DNA of 64,000 bases. It comes from Amaranthus tricolor. Its lineage: Eukaryota > Streptophyta > Magnoliopsida > Caryophyllales > Amaranthaceae. Shown piece after piece: positions 1-9,635 of the stretch. The DNA is taken from contig NC_080062.1 in assembly GCF_026212465.1 (NCBI RefSeq), positions 9,826,238 to 9,890,237 of the forward strand, read 5' to 3'. Positions within the stretch are counted from its first letter, which is position 1. Every line of letters starts with the position of its first letter. The notes under the pieces are model-generated. The model saw only the letters and a list, made by a program, of their open reading frames with translations. It did not search any database and was not told the origin of the DNA. The translations under genes and the position numbers were made by a program.

Positions 1-1749
1 GTTCCCACAGATGAGCAAAATGATCCAGTAGCTGAACAGAATGTCAATCAAGTTGCTGAACAAGAACATGCTACTGTTCCTTCAAGAGAATTTGTGCCTA
101 AACCTTGGAAGTATCAAAGATACCATCCTCTTGATTCAATTGTAAGTGATATAAATAAGGGGACACAAACTAGATCTCAATTGAGAAACTTTTGTGCACA
201 CTTTGCGTTCCTATCATCACTTGAACCTAAAAATCACGAGGAAGCTTTAAAGGATTCCAATTGGATAGTTGCCATGCAAGATGAATTAAATGAGTTTGAA
301 AGAAATAAAGTGTGGCACTTGGAACCCAAACCGAAAAACAAGAAAGTTATTGGTTTGAAATGGGTATTTCGGAACAAGCTTGATGAGCATGGAATAATTG
401 TTAGAAATAAAGCTAGACTTGTGGTTAAAGGTTATAATCAACAAGAAGGTATTGATTACACTGAGACTTTTGCTCCAGTAGCAAGGTTAGAGGCTATCCG
501 AATCTTAATTTCTTTTGCTGCATTTATGAATTTTAAATTATATCAAATGGATGTGAAATGTGCATTTTTAAATGGTTATCTTGATGAAGAAGTCTTTGTG
601 GAACAACCCCCAGGTTTTGAAAATACCTCTTGTCCTAATCATGTCTACAAGCTTGACAAAGCCCTATATGGCTTGAAGCAAGCTCCTAGACAATGGTACG
701 AAAGACTTTCAAAGTTTTTGATTCAAAATAACTTTGTAAGAAGAAAAATCGACAAAACCTTGTTCTTTAAGAATAAAGGTTCTAATATTTTGGTTGTTCA
801 AATTTATGTTGATGATATTATTTTTGGTGCTACTAATGACTTGTTATGTAAAGAATTTGCTAACCTTATGGGTACAGAATTTGAAATGAGCATGATGGGA
901 GAATTAAATTTCTTTCTTGGTTTGCAAATTAAACAAACTGAAAATGGTATTTTTATTCATCAACAAAAATATATCAAAGAACTTCTTAAGAAATATGGAC
1001 TAAATAATGCTAAAACCAACCATACACCTATGGCTACCAATGTTAGACTAGATGAAGATCTAAATGGGACCAACGTAGATCAAACCATGTATAGAGGCAT
1101 GATAGGTTCTTTATTGTATCTAACTGCAAGTAGACCTGATATTTCTTTTAGTGTTGGTTTATGTGCTAGATTTCAATCAAGTCCTAAAGAATCACATCTC
1201 ACGGCAGTAAAGAGAATTTTGAGATATTTGAAGGGAACAGACGACTTGTCCCTATTTTATCCTAAAAGTGATGTTTATGATTTAAAAGGTTTTAGTGATG
1301 CAGATTATGCAGGTGATCTTGTTAATAGAAAAAGTACATCAGGTATGGTACAATATCTTGGCTCATGTTTAGTTTCATGGAGTTCCAAGAAACAAAACAC
1401 AGTTGCATTATCCACTGCAGAAGCTGAATACGTAGCAGCAGCAGCCTGCTGTTCCCAAATGCTTTGGATAAAACAGCAACTTAGAGATTTTGGTATTAAA
1501 GTTGAATGCATTCCTATTTATTGTGATAATACTAGTGCCATATGTATATCTAAAGATCCAGTGCATCATTCACGTGCTAAACATATACACATTAGACATC
1601 ATTTTCTAAAGGATAACGTAGAACACAAAAATATTGTATTGAAGCATGTTAACACAAATGAACAAGTTGCTGATATTCTGACCAAACCACTTCCTAGGGA
1701 ACAATATGAAAAGATGAGATTGGAACTTGGTATGATCAAGCTCCACTAA
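1..1749 (+). CDS. Copia pol C-terminal part: reverse transcriptase and RNase H (partial)
   Basis: This is the C-terminal part of the gag-pol polyprotein, which copies element RNA into DNA. The frame is open from base 1, so the protein starts upstream; the first Met at 94 is internal. Counting from that Met, the RT core includes W-x-F-R-N-K near residue 90, the conserved [15 protein letters not shown] and the catalytic YVDDIIFG with Asp240/Asp241. The RNase H/connection part has YSDADYAG-like [14 protein letters not shown] and the [17 protein letters not shown] block. The ORF ends at LGMIKLH. No stop or frameshift is seen in 583 codons, unlike the second copy at the right end of the window, so this copy looks younger. 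Integrase and protease are off the left edge. Confidence 0.93.
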   Translation, partial: VPTDEQNDPVAEQNVNQVAEQEHATVPSREFVPKPWKYQRYHPLDSIVSDINKGTQTRSQLRNFCAHFAFLSSLEPKNHEEALKDSNWIVAMQDELNEFERNKVWHLEPKPKNKKVIGLKWVFRNKLDEHGIIVRNKARLVVKGYNQQEGIDYTETFAPVARLEAIRILISFAAFMNFKLYQMDVKCAFLNGYLDEEVFVEQPPGFENTSCPNHVYKLDKALYGLKQAPRQWYERLSKFLIQNNFVRRKIDKTLFFKNKGSNILVVQIYVDDIIFGATNDLLCKEFANLMGTEFEMSMMGELNFFLGLQIKQTENGIFIHQQKYIKELLKKYGLNNAKTNHTPMATNVRLDEDLNGTNVDQTMYRGMIGSLLYLTASRPDISFSVGLCARFQSSPKESHLTAVKRILRYLKGTDDLSLFYPKSDVYDLKGFSDADYAGDLVNRKSTSGMVQYLGSCLVSWSSKKQNTVALSTAEAEYVAAAACCSQMLWIKQQLRDFGIKVECIPIYCDNTSAICISKDPVHHSRAKHIHIRHHFLKDNVEHKNIVLKHVNTNEQVADILTKPLPREQYEKMRLELGMIKLH

Positions 1750-2279
1750 AGTTAGTTGCATATATTTCCCATTGAAGCATCATGAAAATGAAGAGGTCAG
1801 GAATCAATCTCAAAATCTTGATTGAAAATCAATTATTGCATGGATCAGGTAAACACATAATAAAGTTTGTACTATGAATGTTCTTACGTTTGCATGTTGT
1901 TAATTCGAACAGACCAAAGCAATATGTTCATTATTTTCTCCATAATATTTCATAATATCATAATTCATTTTGTTCTTGAAAAATTATTTTATTTTATTTT
2001 GATTTCACATCTTTTTATATTATATCATCACATTGTTTGGAAATTTGTACAGTCAACTTAAAATTAAAAATAATGGGAAATTTTTTAAAAAACACACAAT
2101 CCTTCCATATCTAATGCATTGATGAAAAGGCTTTGATGAGATGGGACGTTTGGTAACCGTCAACTCTCTTTAAAAAACCCTTACTACATCACAATCACTC
2201 AAACCGTCATCCTTCTCCTTCCTCACAAACAGTCACAAGAAACCGTCCTCCTTCTTCCTCAATCCTTCAAAACGCAAAA
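1750..2279 (+). other. Spacer between pol and env-position ORF
   Basis: No supported coding sequence. The spacer is AT-rich, then becomes CT-rich (about 2160-2275), resembling a 5' leader just before the ATG of the next ORF. The same arrangement occurs at 62432-62919 in the second copy, with recognisably similar sequence. The downstream ORF may therefore be expressed from its own subgenomic or spliced RNA; that is inference. Confidence 0.6.
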
Positions 2280-3953
2280 ATGAAAACTCCAAAATCAAGA
2301 TCAGGAAAGAAAGCACCCACATCCCACCAAACCATCCAGCCTACACCCTTAAACATTGTTCATCCATCCCCATTGCTAAAAGATGCACCATTACCATCAC
2401 CACCACAAGAAACCTCTGACAACATTCGACCAAAACGCAAATCATTCACACCAAAAAGTGAATCATCATCCCAAACTGCCAAACGTTTGAAGCAAGTTGA
2501 CCCTAACTGTGCCGAGGAGGTTGCTAAGGAGATGTCTGTTGGATTTGGGGTCGACAAATACTGGTATGACTCTACTTACTTTCCACAACTTCATAACATT
2601 TTGAAATTTCAAGAATGGGAGGTTTTAATGACTGAATATAGTTGTAATTCCATCTTCCCAAACATCATGAGAGAGTTTATTTCAAACTTTTCAAATGACT
2701 GTGGTATGTGTTCCAGTGTGGTTAGGAACATTAAAATAGAGTTTAACAGCGCTTTGTTGGCAGAATGGTTTAAAATTTCGAATGTAGGGTTTGATACATA
2801 CAGTGTTGGTGCTAAGATAGTTTTCTCTAGGATAAATGAAAAAACAATCTTTAAGTTTTTAGGGGTTGAACAGAAAAGGGGTAAAATCAGTCACAATGTG
2901 TTGTCCCCATTGCATAAATTACTTTATAATGTAGCACGAAGATTCATCTTGCCCCGAAACTCCAAGAAGAGTGAGGTGAGTCTGCGTGATGCAACTCTGA
3001 TTTACTGCATGGACAATCAAATCAAAATCAATTTTCCATCTTTAATGATATCACATTTATCCGACTGTATAGAGAAAAAGAATGTTGTGGGGTATGGGGG
3101 GCTGTTAACTTGGATTTTTCGAAAATTTGAGGTTCCATTGGATGGGATTGAGTTCCCAATGGGACCAAATATGAAGATTGGTGCACGTTGTTTGAAAAAT
3201 TTGCATTTGAAAGTAACTGATGAGGGGGTATTAATAAACGAATTAGAAGAAGTAGTTTTTGTTGGTTCTGATGATGAGGAAGTAGAAGAAGAAGAAGTGG
3301 TAGAAGAAGAGATTGAAAAAGAAGTAAAAATAAAGAAAGAAAAAGGAATTGAAAAAGAGAAAGAAAAAGAAAAGGAAGAAGAAGAAAAAGAAGAAGAAAA
3401 ACAAGGGCATGTTCCCAATGAAACAGAAAATAAGGGGGAACAGGAAGAGGAGACAAAAATTGAGGGGGAACAAGGAGAAGCTTTAGGAGATTCTAGTGAT
3501 GAGGAGATCGTAATTGCAAAGCTGAGGAAGGGTAAAGTCACTCAGAGGAAGAGTAGGAGGCTTGCTTCAAAAGGTAAGGCAGTAAAGGTTGATGATGTTA
3601 CTTCAGAAACCATTCCTGAGCCTACATCATATGAACCTCCCTCTCCCAAGCCAACCACTTCACCACCAACTCAAACCTTATCACCACCTCCATCACCTAT
3701 TCATTTCACACCAACACCATTTCCATCCTCTCCTGGTATTGGTTGTGCTGACCCTACTCCTGCAGCATCTTCTGACTCCATTCTCTCCAAGCTCCTTGAT
3801 CTACAGTCTAAATTCATTGCAATTCAGGATGAAACTCGTGTCTCGCTTGCTTCTATTGTGGATCAGCTAAACCAAATGGAACAATGCCTTGGTGCCAAGC
3901 TGGACACAGTGGAGGTGCAGACTGAGTACATTGATGAAGAGACTGACCCTTGA
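2280..3953 (+). CDS. Env-position (third) ORF of Sirevirus; plant-transposon-protein-like domain
   Basis: This 557-aa ORF follows pol in the same direction. Visible layout: a basic, Ser/Pro-rich N-terminus (1-75); a globular, probably conserved part (about 80-320) with WYDSTYFPQLHNIL, IVFSRINEKTIFKFLGV and SLRDATLIYCM; a Glu/Lys-rich low-complexity block (about 325-400); a basic patch (RKSRRLASKGKA); a Pro-rich stretch (about 450-490); and a C-terminal heptad-like helix (LLDLQSKFIAIQ...LNQMEQCL). I see no signal peptide or membrane segment, so a classic envelope role is not supported. The globular part resembles the widespread plant domain called putative plant transposon protein; that match is from memory. 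Its near-full copy at 62920 is also open, which suggests a retained function. The role is unknown; structural, nuclear or chaperone-like roles are possible. Confidence 0.8.
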   Translation: MKTPKSRSGKKAPTSHQTIQPTPLNIVHPSPLLKDAPLPSPPQETSDNIRPKRKSFTPKSESSSQTAKRLKQVDPNCAEEVAKEMSVGFGVDKYWYDSTYFPQLHNILKFQEWEVLMTEYSCNSIFPNIMREFISNFSNDCGMCSSVVRNIKIEFNSALLAEWFKISNVGFDTYSVGAKIVFSRINEKTIFKFLGVEQKRGKISHNVLSPLHKLLYNVARRFILPRNSKKSEVSLRDATLIYCMDNQIKINFPSLMISHLSDCIEKKNVVGYGGLLTWIFRKFEVPLDGIEFPMGPNMKIGARCLKNLHLKVTDEGVLINELEEVVFVGSDDEEVEEEEVVEEEIEKEVKIKKEKGIEKEKEKEKEEEEKEEEKQGHVPNETENKGEQEEETKIEGEQGEALGDSSDEEIVIAKLRKGKVTQRKSRRLASKGKAVKVDDVTSETIPEPTSYEPPSPKPTTSPPTQTLSPPPSPIHFTPTPFPSSPGIGCADPTPAASSDSILSKLLDLQSKFIAIQDETRVSLASIVDQLNQMEQCLGAKLDTVEVQTEYIDEETDP

Positions 3954-4776
3954 TCCCTCTGCTCAAAAATTTAATGATTTGTTGGCTGTATTACTTAACA
4001 AACAATTTCTCTTTTTGCCTTGTATCATCTGGGGTACATGGTTGTTGTAACTTTGAACAATTGCTACTTTTCTTTGTTTTTATTTTCATGGTCTGAAACA
4101 ATTAACTCTATGCAGGTTTAATCATTGTTCATAGCACTTGCTTTTATTATTGTTGTTTGTTGTTTTCATCACTAACAAATCTATATGGTTTGTGCTGAGA
4201 TTTGATAACTCCCAATTCTTTTTGATTGATGTCAAAAGGGGGAAGATTACTGCACAAACTTAACAGGAGCAGTAATTACACAGTTACATATCTTGGTTGA
4301 TTTATATTGATTTATATTGATTCTTATGGATATAATGTGTGCTTGCTGTGTTTATGCTAGTTAAGTGATCATCTGTGTTTGTTGAAGTCCTCATGAATAT
4401 TTGATTCTGTGAAAATACTTAATAAGTTATGTTTATTATTATTATTAGGTTTATTATAGTTCTATTATGTTAGCTTATATTATGTTAGTTTTATTATATT
4501 AGGTTATTATGTTATGTTAGTCTTTATCTATTTCCGTTTAACTTAGTTTATTTCATTTAGGCTTTAAGTTAATTAATTTTCAAAACTTTTGAAAAATATT
4601 TGATATTTTAGAGTAAACTGTTTGTTTATGAATGCTTGGTAAATTATATTCTAACAAGTTGATTTGCTAAGTTAATTAGAGTTACTTTAATCTCTAGTAT
4701 GCTCTATGAATTTTGATTTACTCTATTTTTACTTAAGTTTGTTTATAAAGTTTGCCATCATCAAAAAGGGGGAATT
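3954..4776 (+). other. Sirevirus 3' untranslated region with two polypurine tracts
   Basis: No gene is present. The region is AT-rich with short TTATTATTATTAG-like repeats (4430-4510). It contains two purine runs of the same form, at 4234-4246 and 4763-4774. The second directly abuts the LTR and is the plus-strand primer site. Repeated polypurine tracts upstream of the 3' LTR are a reported feature of Sireviruses. Confidence 0.75.
4763..4776 (+). promoter_or_regulatory. Polypurine tract (plus-strand primer)
   Basis: AAAAAGGGGGAA is followed by TT, and the LTR starts with TGTTGG at 4777. This is the expected position and composition for a copia PPT. Confidence 0.85.
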
Positions 4777-6016
4777 TGTTGGCCTCTTAAGGTTTTGATG
4801 ATGACTTCACTTGTAAATAAACAAACATATTTTTAGAGATTGTTTTGTAGGTATATATCCGATTTAATGTGAATCGTTGATGAAGCCTATGACTTGATTC
4901 GTGGAAGATGTATGTGTCTCAAATATCCAAGAAGTTGGGAAATTGCTCTGGAAAACAGTCTGTTGTTCCTAGAGTTGAAGTTCTGACGAATGTTGTAGAT
5001 GGAGACAGTACGTTGTTCCTATGTAGCAGGTCTGAAGAATAGCATCGACTGAAAAATTACAAATTAATTATTTTCTGTTTTTAAGTTGATGTAATGGTTT
5101 AGAATTAATTTAATTGCTTAAATTAATTAGTAAGTTAATTGGCAAATCTATTTTTAGGTTTTCTAAAAATAGCCCAAGACTTTTTCTTAATTAGATTTAG
5201 ATCTCCTATTTTTTAGGATCTTATGTTTTAAACTCCTATGCTATTTTTAGCATAAGAAAACTGATTTTTCTTTAAGCAAATAACAGCCGGACACGCATAA
5301 TTCCACCACCTTTTGTTTTGAGAACGTGGGGGTAGTGGAGGTATGTGTGAGATAGTGGACGTTATGCTTATGGTAACTGCTGGCTGTTCCCTCTATAAAT
5401 AGAAGGGACTTTGCTCGAATCAAAAATCAATCCTTTTAGGATTCAAGAGTGTCCATTAAAGGGAGATCATCTTAAGAAAAATATTTTCAGTTTTCCAATG
5501 CCAATTAATTTATTATATTTTTCTTAAGTAATTATTTTAATTCTTATCCTCTTGAGAAATGGCCTTGTAAAGGGTATTTGAGTGTTTTGTTGTAATTAGA
5601 CTTATGGGAAGTCTAAGGGAATAGAGAATAGAAACGTGAGAAGAGAAAGAGAAGGAGAGAAGAGAAGAGAAGAGAAGTAGGCCTAAGTAGAGAAGCTTTG
5701 AGTAAAGCATTTAGAGAATTGAGAAGCTTCAAGTGAAGCAAACATTGTTTTGTGTAATTGTAACTAATTGCCTTAACATAGTGAGAATTTTGAAATCCCG
5801 GGGGGTCGTGGTTTTTCCTTCTTATTAGGCCAAGAAGGTTTCCACGTAAAAATCCTTGTCTTCTTTTATTATTCTTTTCGTTTTTAAGTTTAAGTTTTTG
5901 TTCTATACTTATTATAATTCCGCAAAAATTAGAAGCAAAAAATCTTAAACCTACTACACAACAATTCACCCCCCCCCCCCTCTTGTTGCATTCGATCATC
6001 CATTAGTATTTCTACA
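4777..6016 (+). repeat. Sirevirus 3' LTR (1240 bp)
   Basis: The repeat starts TGTTGGCCTC and ends TTTCTACA, giving TG...CA ends. A homologous 1208-bp LTR lies at 55836-57043, which fixes both ends independently. It contains a TATA box (5394), a GAGAAGAGAAG-rich stretch (5636-5680), a conserved CCCGGGGGGTCGTGGTTTTT block and a C-run near the 3' end. Small ORFs read from it are not supported as genes. Confidence 0.93.
5394..5401 (+). promoter_or_regulatory. LTR TATA box
   Basis: TATAAATA follows CCCTC and is matched at the equivalent place in the other LTR (about 56452). It probably sets the start of the element RNA. Confidence 0.65.
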
Positions 6017-6357
6017 GGTTTTGATTGGCAAGTGGTGCGTGATATCAACCTAGGTGAGGTAGTTTATCGTCTTGCGTTACCGGCATCTTTTGACCGAGTG
6101 CATGATGTGTTTCGCGCCTCCCAGCTAAGACAATACATCAGAGATGACTCACACGTTCTTCGGCCGAACAGTTGACCCTGGATGATACCTTGCAGTACGA
6201 GGAGACCCCCGTTCAAATCCTAGATAGGAAGGCGCGTGATACACGTTGAGGTAGTATAGCGCTTGTGAAGGTGCTATGGTCTAATCACGTTACTGAAGAA
6301 GTCACGTGGGAGGCAGTAGATGCCATGAGACGCGATTATCCCTGGTTGTTTGCTTAG
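6017..6357 (+). pseudogene. Gypsy pol C-terminus with chromodomain-like tail (broken)
   Basis: Starting at the base after the Sirevirus LTR, the frame reads GEVVYRLALPASFDRVHDVF and SQLRQYI, the conserved region after integrase in chromoviruses. A stop follows at about 6171. A shifted frame then continues with LDDTLQYEETPVQILDRK, another stop, and VLWSNHVTEEVTWEAVDAM...YPWLF, ending in TAG at 6357. That last segment matches the chromodomain-type C-terminus that is thought to steer integration to heterochromatin. The frameshift and internal TGA make it nonfunctional. Only this C-terminal piece is in the window. Confidence 0.85.
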
Positions 6358-6923
6358 GCATTTCTATGTTTATCGCGTTATAGCTATTGCATCTCCTTAG
6401 TCTTCGTGAGTTAAATTAGAGAACGAATTTCATTCTAAGTTGGGTGACATTGCTTTAATATTTTAAGACGAGTAAGTTTAAGAGAATTATCAGTGCGAGA
6501 ATGATCCTAAATACACATGATAAAAAAAAAAAAAGAAGTTGTTTTTAAAAGATCTCAAAATTTCTACTTGATATATATATATACTCGAGTCAAGTATTCT
6601 TGAAATTGTTTTACAAAAGATATTATATATACTCGGATAACTGGCAAAAGGAGTTGAGGATCAAACTTATCAAGAATTGCGATGATGTTGTGCAAGAATG
6701 ATTCGATGCAAAGAGTTTAAAAGAAACATTTTGGGAATATTGAAAGTTATGCGTTAATTGTGTGTTAAGATTGAAAATCTATAAAGGAATAAAGAATGTA
6801 GAAAAAGTATTTGTGACATGTTCATTTTAATCATACTTGGATGAGAAATTTTAATTAAGGAAAGTTTCGAAAGGAAACAAATGTTAATACAATTAATAGT
6901 AACTTAAAGTTATGTTGTAGTAA
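6358..6923 (+). other. Gypsy 3' non-coding region, left half
   Basis: No ORF is supported. The stretch is AT-rich with A-runs (6522-6537). It continues after the CACTA insertion at 15302. Confidence 0.6.
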
Positions 6924-7190
6924 CACTAGTGGAAAAAACATCATTTGCTGCGGTTTTTTTGCCATTATTTGCTGCGGTTTTGGCCCCCAGAAATTGTGAT
7001 AGCAGCAAATGTCGTACTTTAATTGCTGCGGTTCAAAACCGCAGCAAATATGGGACTTATTTGCTGCGGTCATGGCCAAAAACCGCAACAAATAAAGAGT
7101 GTTATTTGCTGCGGTCAAGGGACAAAACTGCAGCAAATAACACTCTTTATTTGCTGCGGTCATGGGCAAAAACCGCAGCAACTACCTCTT
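6924..7190 (+). repeat. CACTA left TIR and subterminal repeats
   Basis: After the terminal CACTAGTGGAAAAAA come about ten copies of TTTGCTGCGG(TT) or its inverse (AACCGCAGCAAA), many paired as short palindromes around a spacer of 20-30 bp. Such motifs bind the TNPA-type protein in characterised CACTA elements. ORFs across them are shadows. Confidence 0.88.
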
Positions 7191-7347
7191 TTTTTTTTTT
7201 TTTTCTTTTTCTGTTTTATCTTTATAATAATGCAATAATAATACAATGTAATAACACTGATTAATCCAATGATAATCACATTAATCAACATTATAATAAT
7301 GCAATAGTAATAATAAACTCTCGCTCGTATATATAATATAATATTAC

Positions 7348-7349
<2 letters not shown>

Positions 7350-7418
<69 letters not shown>
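7350..7418. repeat. (TA)n microsatellite
   Basis: About 34 TA units lie just beyond the left subterminal region, 3' of the Ulp1 gene. Confidence 0.95.
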
Positions 7419-7419
<1 letters not shown>

Positions 7420-7732
7420 ACATTAAAGTATAAAAAATAATCTACTATAATTACAATTTATCAAGGACAAATATTAGCAAGATGCACGGCAATCTTGTCT
7501 TTTAATTCGCACATCTCTTTACTTCTCAAAGGGCGTGTTTCCCTCGGAATGTCGTTTAAAACCTTTATATAATATTAAATTAAAAGATTAATATTAACAT
7601 TAGATTATACCAATATAATATATTTAATTAAGAACGTAACAAATACTTACGGCATCTATATTTTCGACTCCAAAGTCCTTCACGGAATTTATAATATCGT
7701 CCATAAACTTCAGCGCGTATTAGCCGTAGTGT

Positions 7733-9635
7733 CAAAAACGGTTAAAAACGCATAAAATCGCAACTTAACATGTAAATTCTAGAATATGACTATGATTTTA
7801 AATTCTAACAAATTCTACACAATAATATATACCAAATAGTGTTGTGTGCCAAGTTTCGTGCAAAACAAACAAAGTTTACTTTACGCGCGAAATTGACAAA
7901 AACGCTTAAAAACCCTTAAAATCGCAACTTAACACCTAATTTCTAGCATATGACTATTATTTTCAAATCTAACCATTTGTGTGCCAAGTTTCGTGCATAA
8001 CAAACCATGTTTGACCTACTTTACGCGCGAAATTGACAAAAACGCTTAAAAATCCTTAAAATCGCAACTTAACTTCTAATTTCTAGCATATGACTATTAT
8101 TTTCAATTCTAACCATTTCAACACAATAATATATGCCAAATAGTGTTGTGTGCCACATTTCGTGCATAACAAACCATGTTTGACCTACTTTACGCGCGAA
8201 ATTGACAAAAACGCTTAAAAACCCTTAAAATCGCAACTTAACTTCTAATTTCTAGCATATGACTATTATTTTCATTTCTAACCATTTCAACACAATAATA
8301 TATGCCAAATAGTGTTGTGTGCCAAGTTTCGTGCATAACAAACCATGTTTGACCTACTTTATGCGCGAAATTGACAAAAACGCTTAAAAACCCTTAAAAT
8401 CGCAAGTTAACTTCTAATTTCTAGCATATGACTATTATTTTAAATTCTAACCATTTCAACACAATAATATATGCCAAATAGTGTTGTGTGCCAAGTTTCG
8501 TGCATAACAAACCATGTTTGACCTACTTTACGCGCGAAATTGACAAAAACGCTTAAAAACCCTTAAAATCGCAACTTAACTTCTAATTTCTAGCATACGA
8601 CTATTATTTTCAATTCTAATCATTTCAACACAATAATATATGCCAAATAGTGTTGTGTGCCAAGTTTCGTGCATAACAAACCATGTTTGACCTACTTTAC
8701 GCGCAAAATTGACAAAAACGCTTAAAAACCCTTAAAATCGCAACTTAACTTTTAATTTCTAGCATATGACTATTATTTTCAATTTTAACCATTTCAAAAC
8801 AATAATTTATTCCGAATAGTGTTGTGTGCCAAGTTTCGTGCATAACAAACCATGTTTGATCTACTTTACGCGCGAAATTGACACAACAACAAACTAGTGA
8901 CCAGACCACCTTGCACGACACGTGGAGACCAAACCTATGCATCCAGGACCTAGGCTAAAGTGGAAATGGAATCTTGGTACTTGGATCTAGCTATCAAGGT
9001 CCTAAAACCATTCTAACAATCCCCGTGGACTCCTAGAAGCTGAGCTAAAGGAGGGCTGCTCGACAGTTTGCTAGATCAGAATTTTGTTTAAGTGTTTGTG
9101 GTTGTTTCGTGTTCTTTTCATGATCGTTTGTAGTTTTTGACTGTGTCATTAATCAAAGCTTACGCACAACATTAATCCTTGCATAACCAAGGCCTTAATA
9201 ATCAGCCCCAGTTTCGCATCAAAACCAAGTTTGAGTACTTTATGCGCGAAATTGACAAAAACGCTTAAAAACCCTTAAAATCGCAACTTAACTTCTAATT
9301 TCTAGCATATGACTATTATTTTCAATTCTAACCATTTCAAACACAATAATATATGCCAAATAGTGTTGTGTGCCAAGTTTCGTGCATAACAAACCATGTT
9401 TGACCTACTTTACGCGCAAAATTGACAAAAACGCTTAAAAACACTTAAAATTGCAACTTAACACCTAATTTCTAGCATATGACTATTATTTTCAATTCTA
9501 ACCATTTCAACACAATAATATATGCCAAATAGTGTTGTGTGCCAAGTTTCGTGCATAACAAACCATGTTTGACCTACGTTACACGCGAAATTGACAAAAA
9601 CGCTTAAAAACCCTTAAAATCGCAACTTAAAATCG
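7733..9635. repeat. 169-bp tandem repeat array inside the CACTA element
   Basis: The word TTACGCGCGAAATTGAC recurs at 7881, 8021, 8190, 8359, 8528, 8697, 8866, 9240, 9410 and about 9578. Spacing is 169-170 bp, except one short 140-bp unit and one break. Each unit also has CAAATAGTGTTGTGTGCCAA and ATCGCAACTTAACTTCTAAT. The array lies between the WIARK exon and the KFMDD exon of the Ulp1 gene, so it fills an intron. Unit-to-unit similarity is high. Confidence 0.93.
8884..9228. other. Unrelated sequence interrupting the 169-bp array
   Basis: About 345 bp with no repeat-unit match separates seven units from three. It is less AT-rich (for example CAGACCACCTTGCACGACACG) and has no supported ORF. 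It could be a captured fragment or part of the original intron. Confidence 0.55.

Larger units (their letters stand above)
1..6016 (+). mobile_element. Ty1/copia Sirevirus-type retrotransposon, 3' half
   Basis: The window opens inside the pol gene of a copia element. In order it holds RT-RNase H (1-1749), a non-coding spacer, an env-position ORF (2280-3953), a 3' untranslated region with two polypurine tracts, and the 3' LTR (4777-6016). The extra ORF after pol, the repeated AAAAGGGGG tracts and the RT sequence style ([26 protein letters not shown]) are features of the Sirevirus lineage. The 5' LTR, gag, protease and integrase lie outside the window. The base after the LTR enters gypsy pol coding sequence, so this element inserted into a gypsy element. 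The 5-bp sequence after the LTR is GGTTT; the matching left target copy cannot be seen. Confidence 0.9.

Noticed and set aside
3017..3541. Three overlapping minus-strand ORFs rich in Ser/Phe/Leu
   Set aside because: They are antisense reading of the Glu/Lys-rich tract of the env-position ORF; low complexity and no domain.
5613..5999. 128-aa minus-strand ORF in the LTR
   Set aside because: It covers LTR regulatory and poly-C sequence and is not kept in the other LTR copy.
6855..7264. ORFs with repeated CCG/AANK or ICCGHGQKPQQ residues
   Set aside because: Translation of CACTA subterminal repeats, not proteins.
7733..9635. Regular repeat spacing suggesting a CRISPR-like array
   Set aside because: Whole 169-bp units are repeated, with no variable spacers between short repeats, in a plant genome. 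It is a tandem array.
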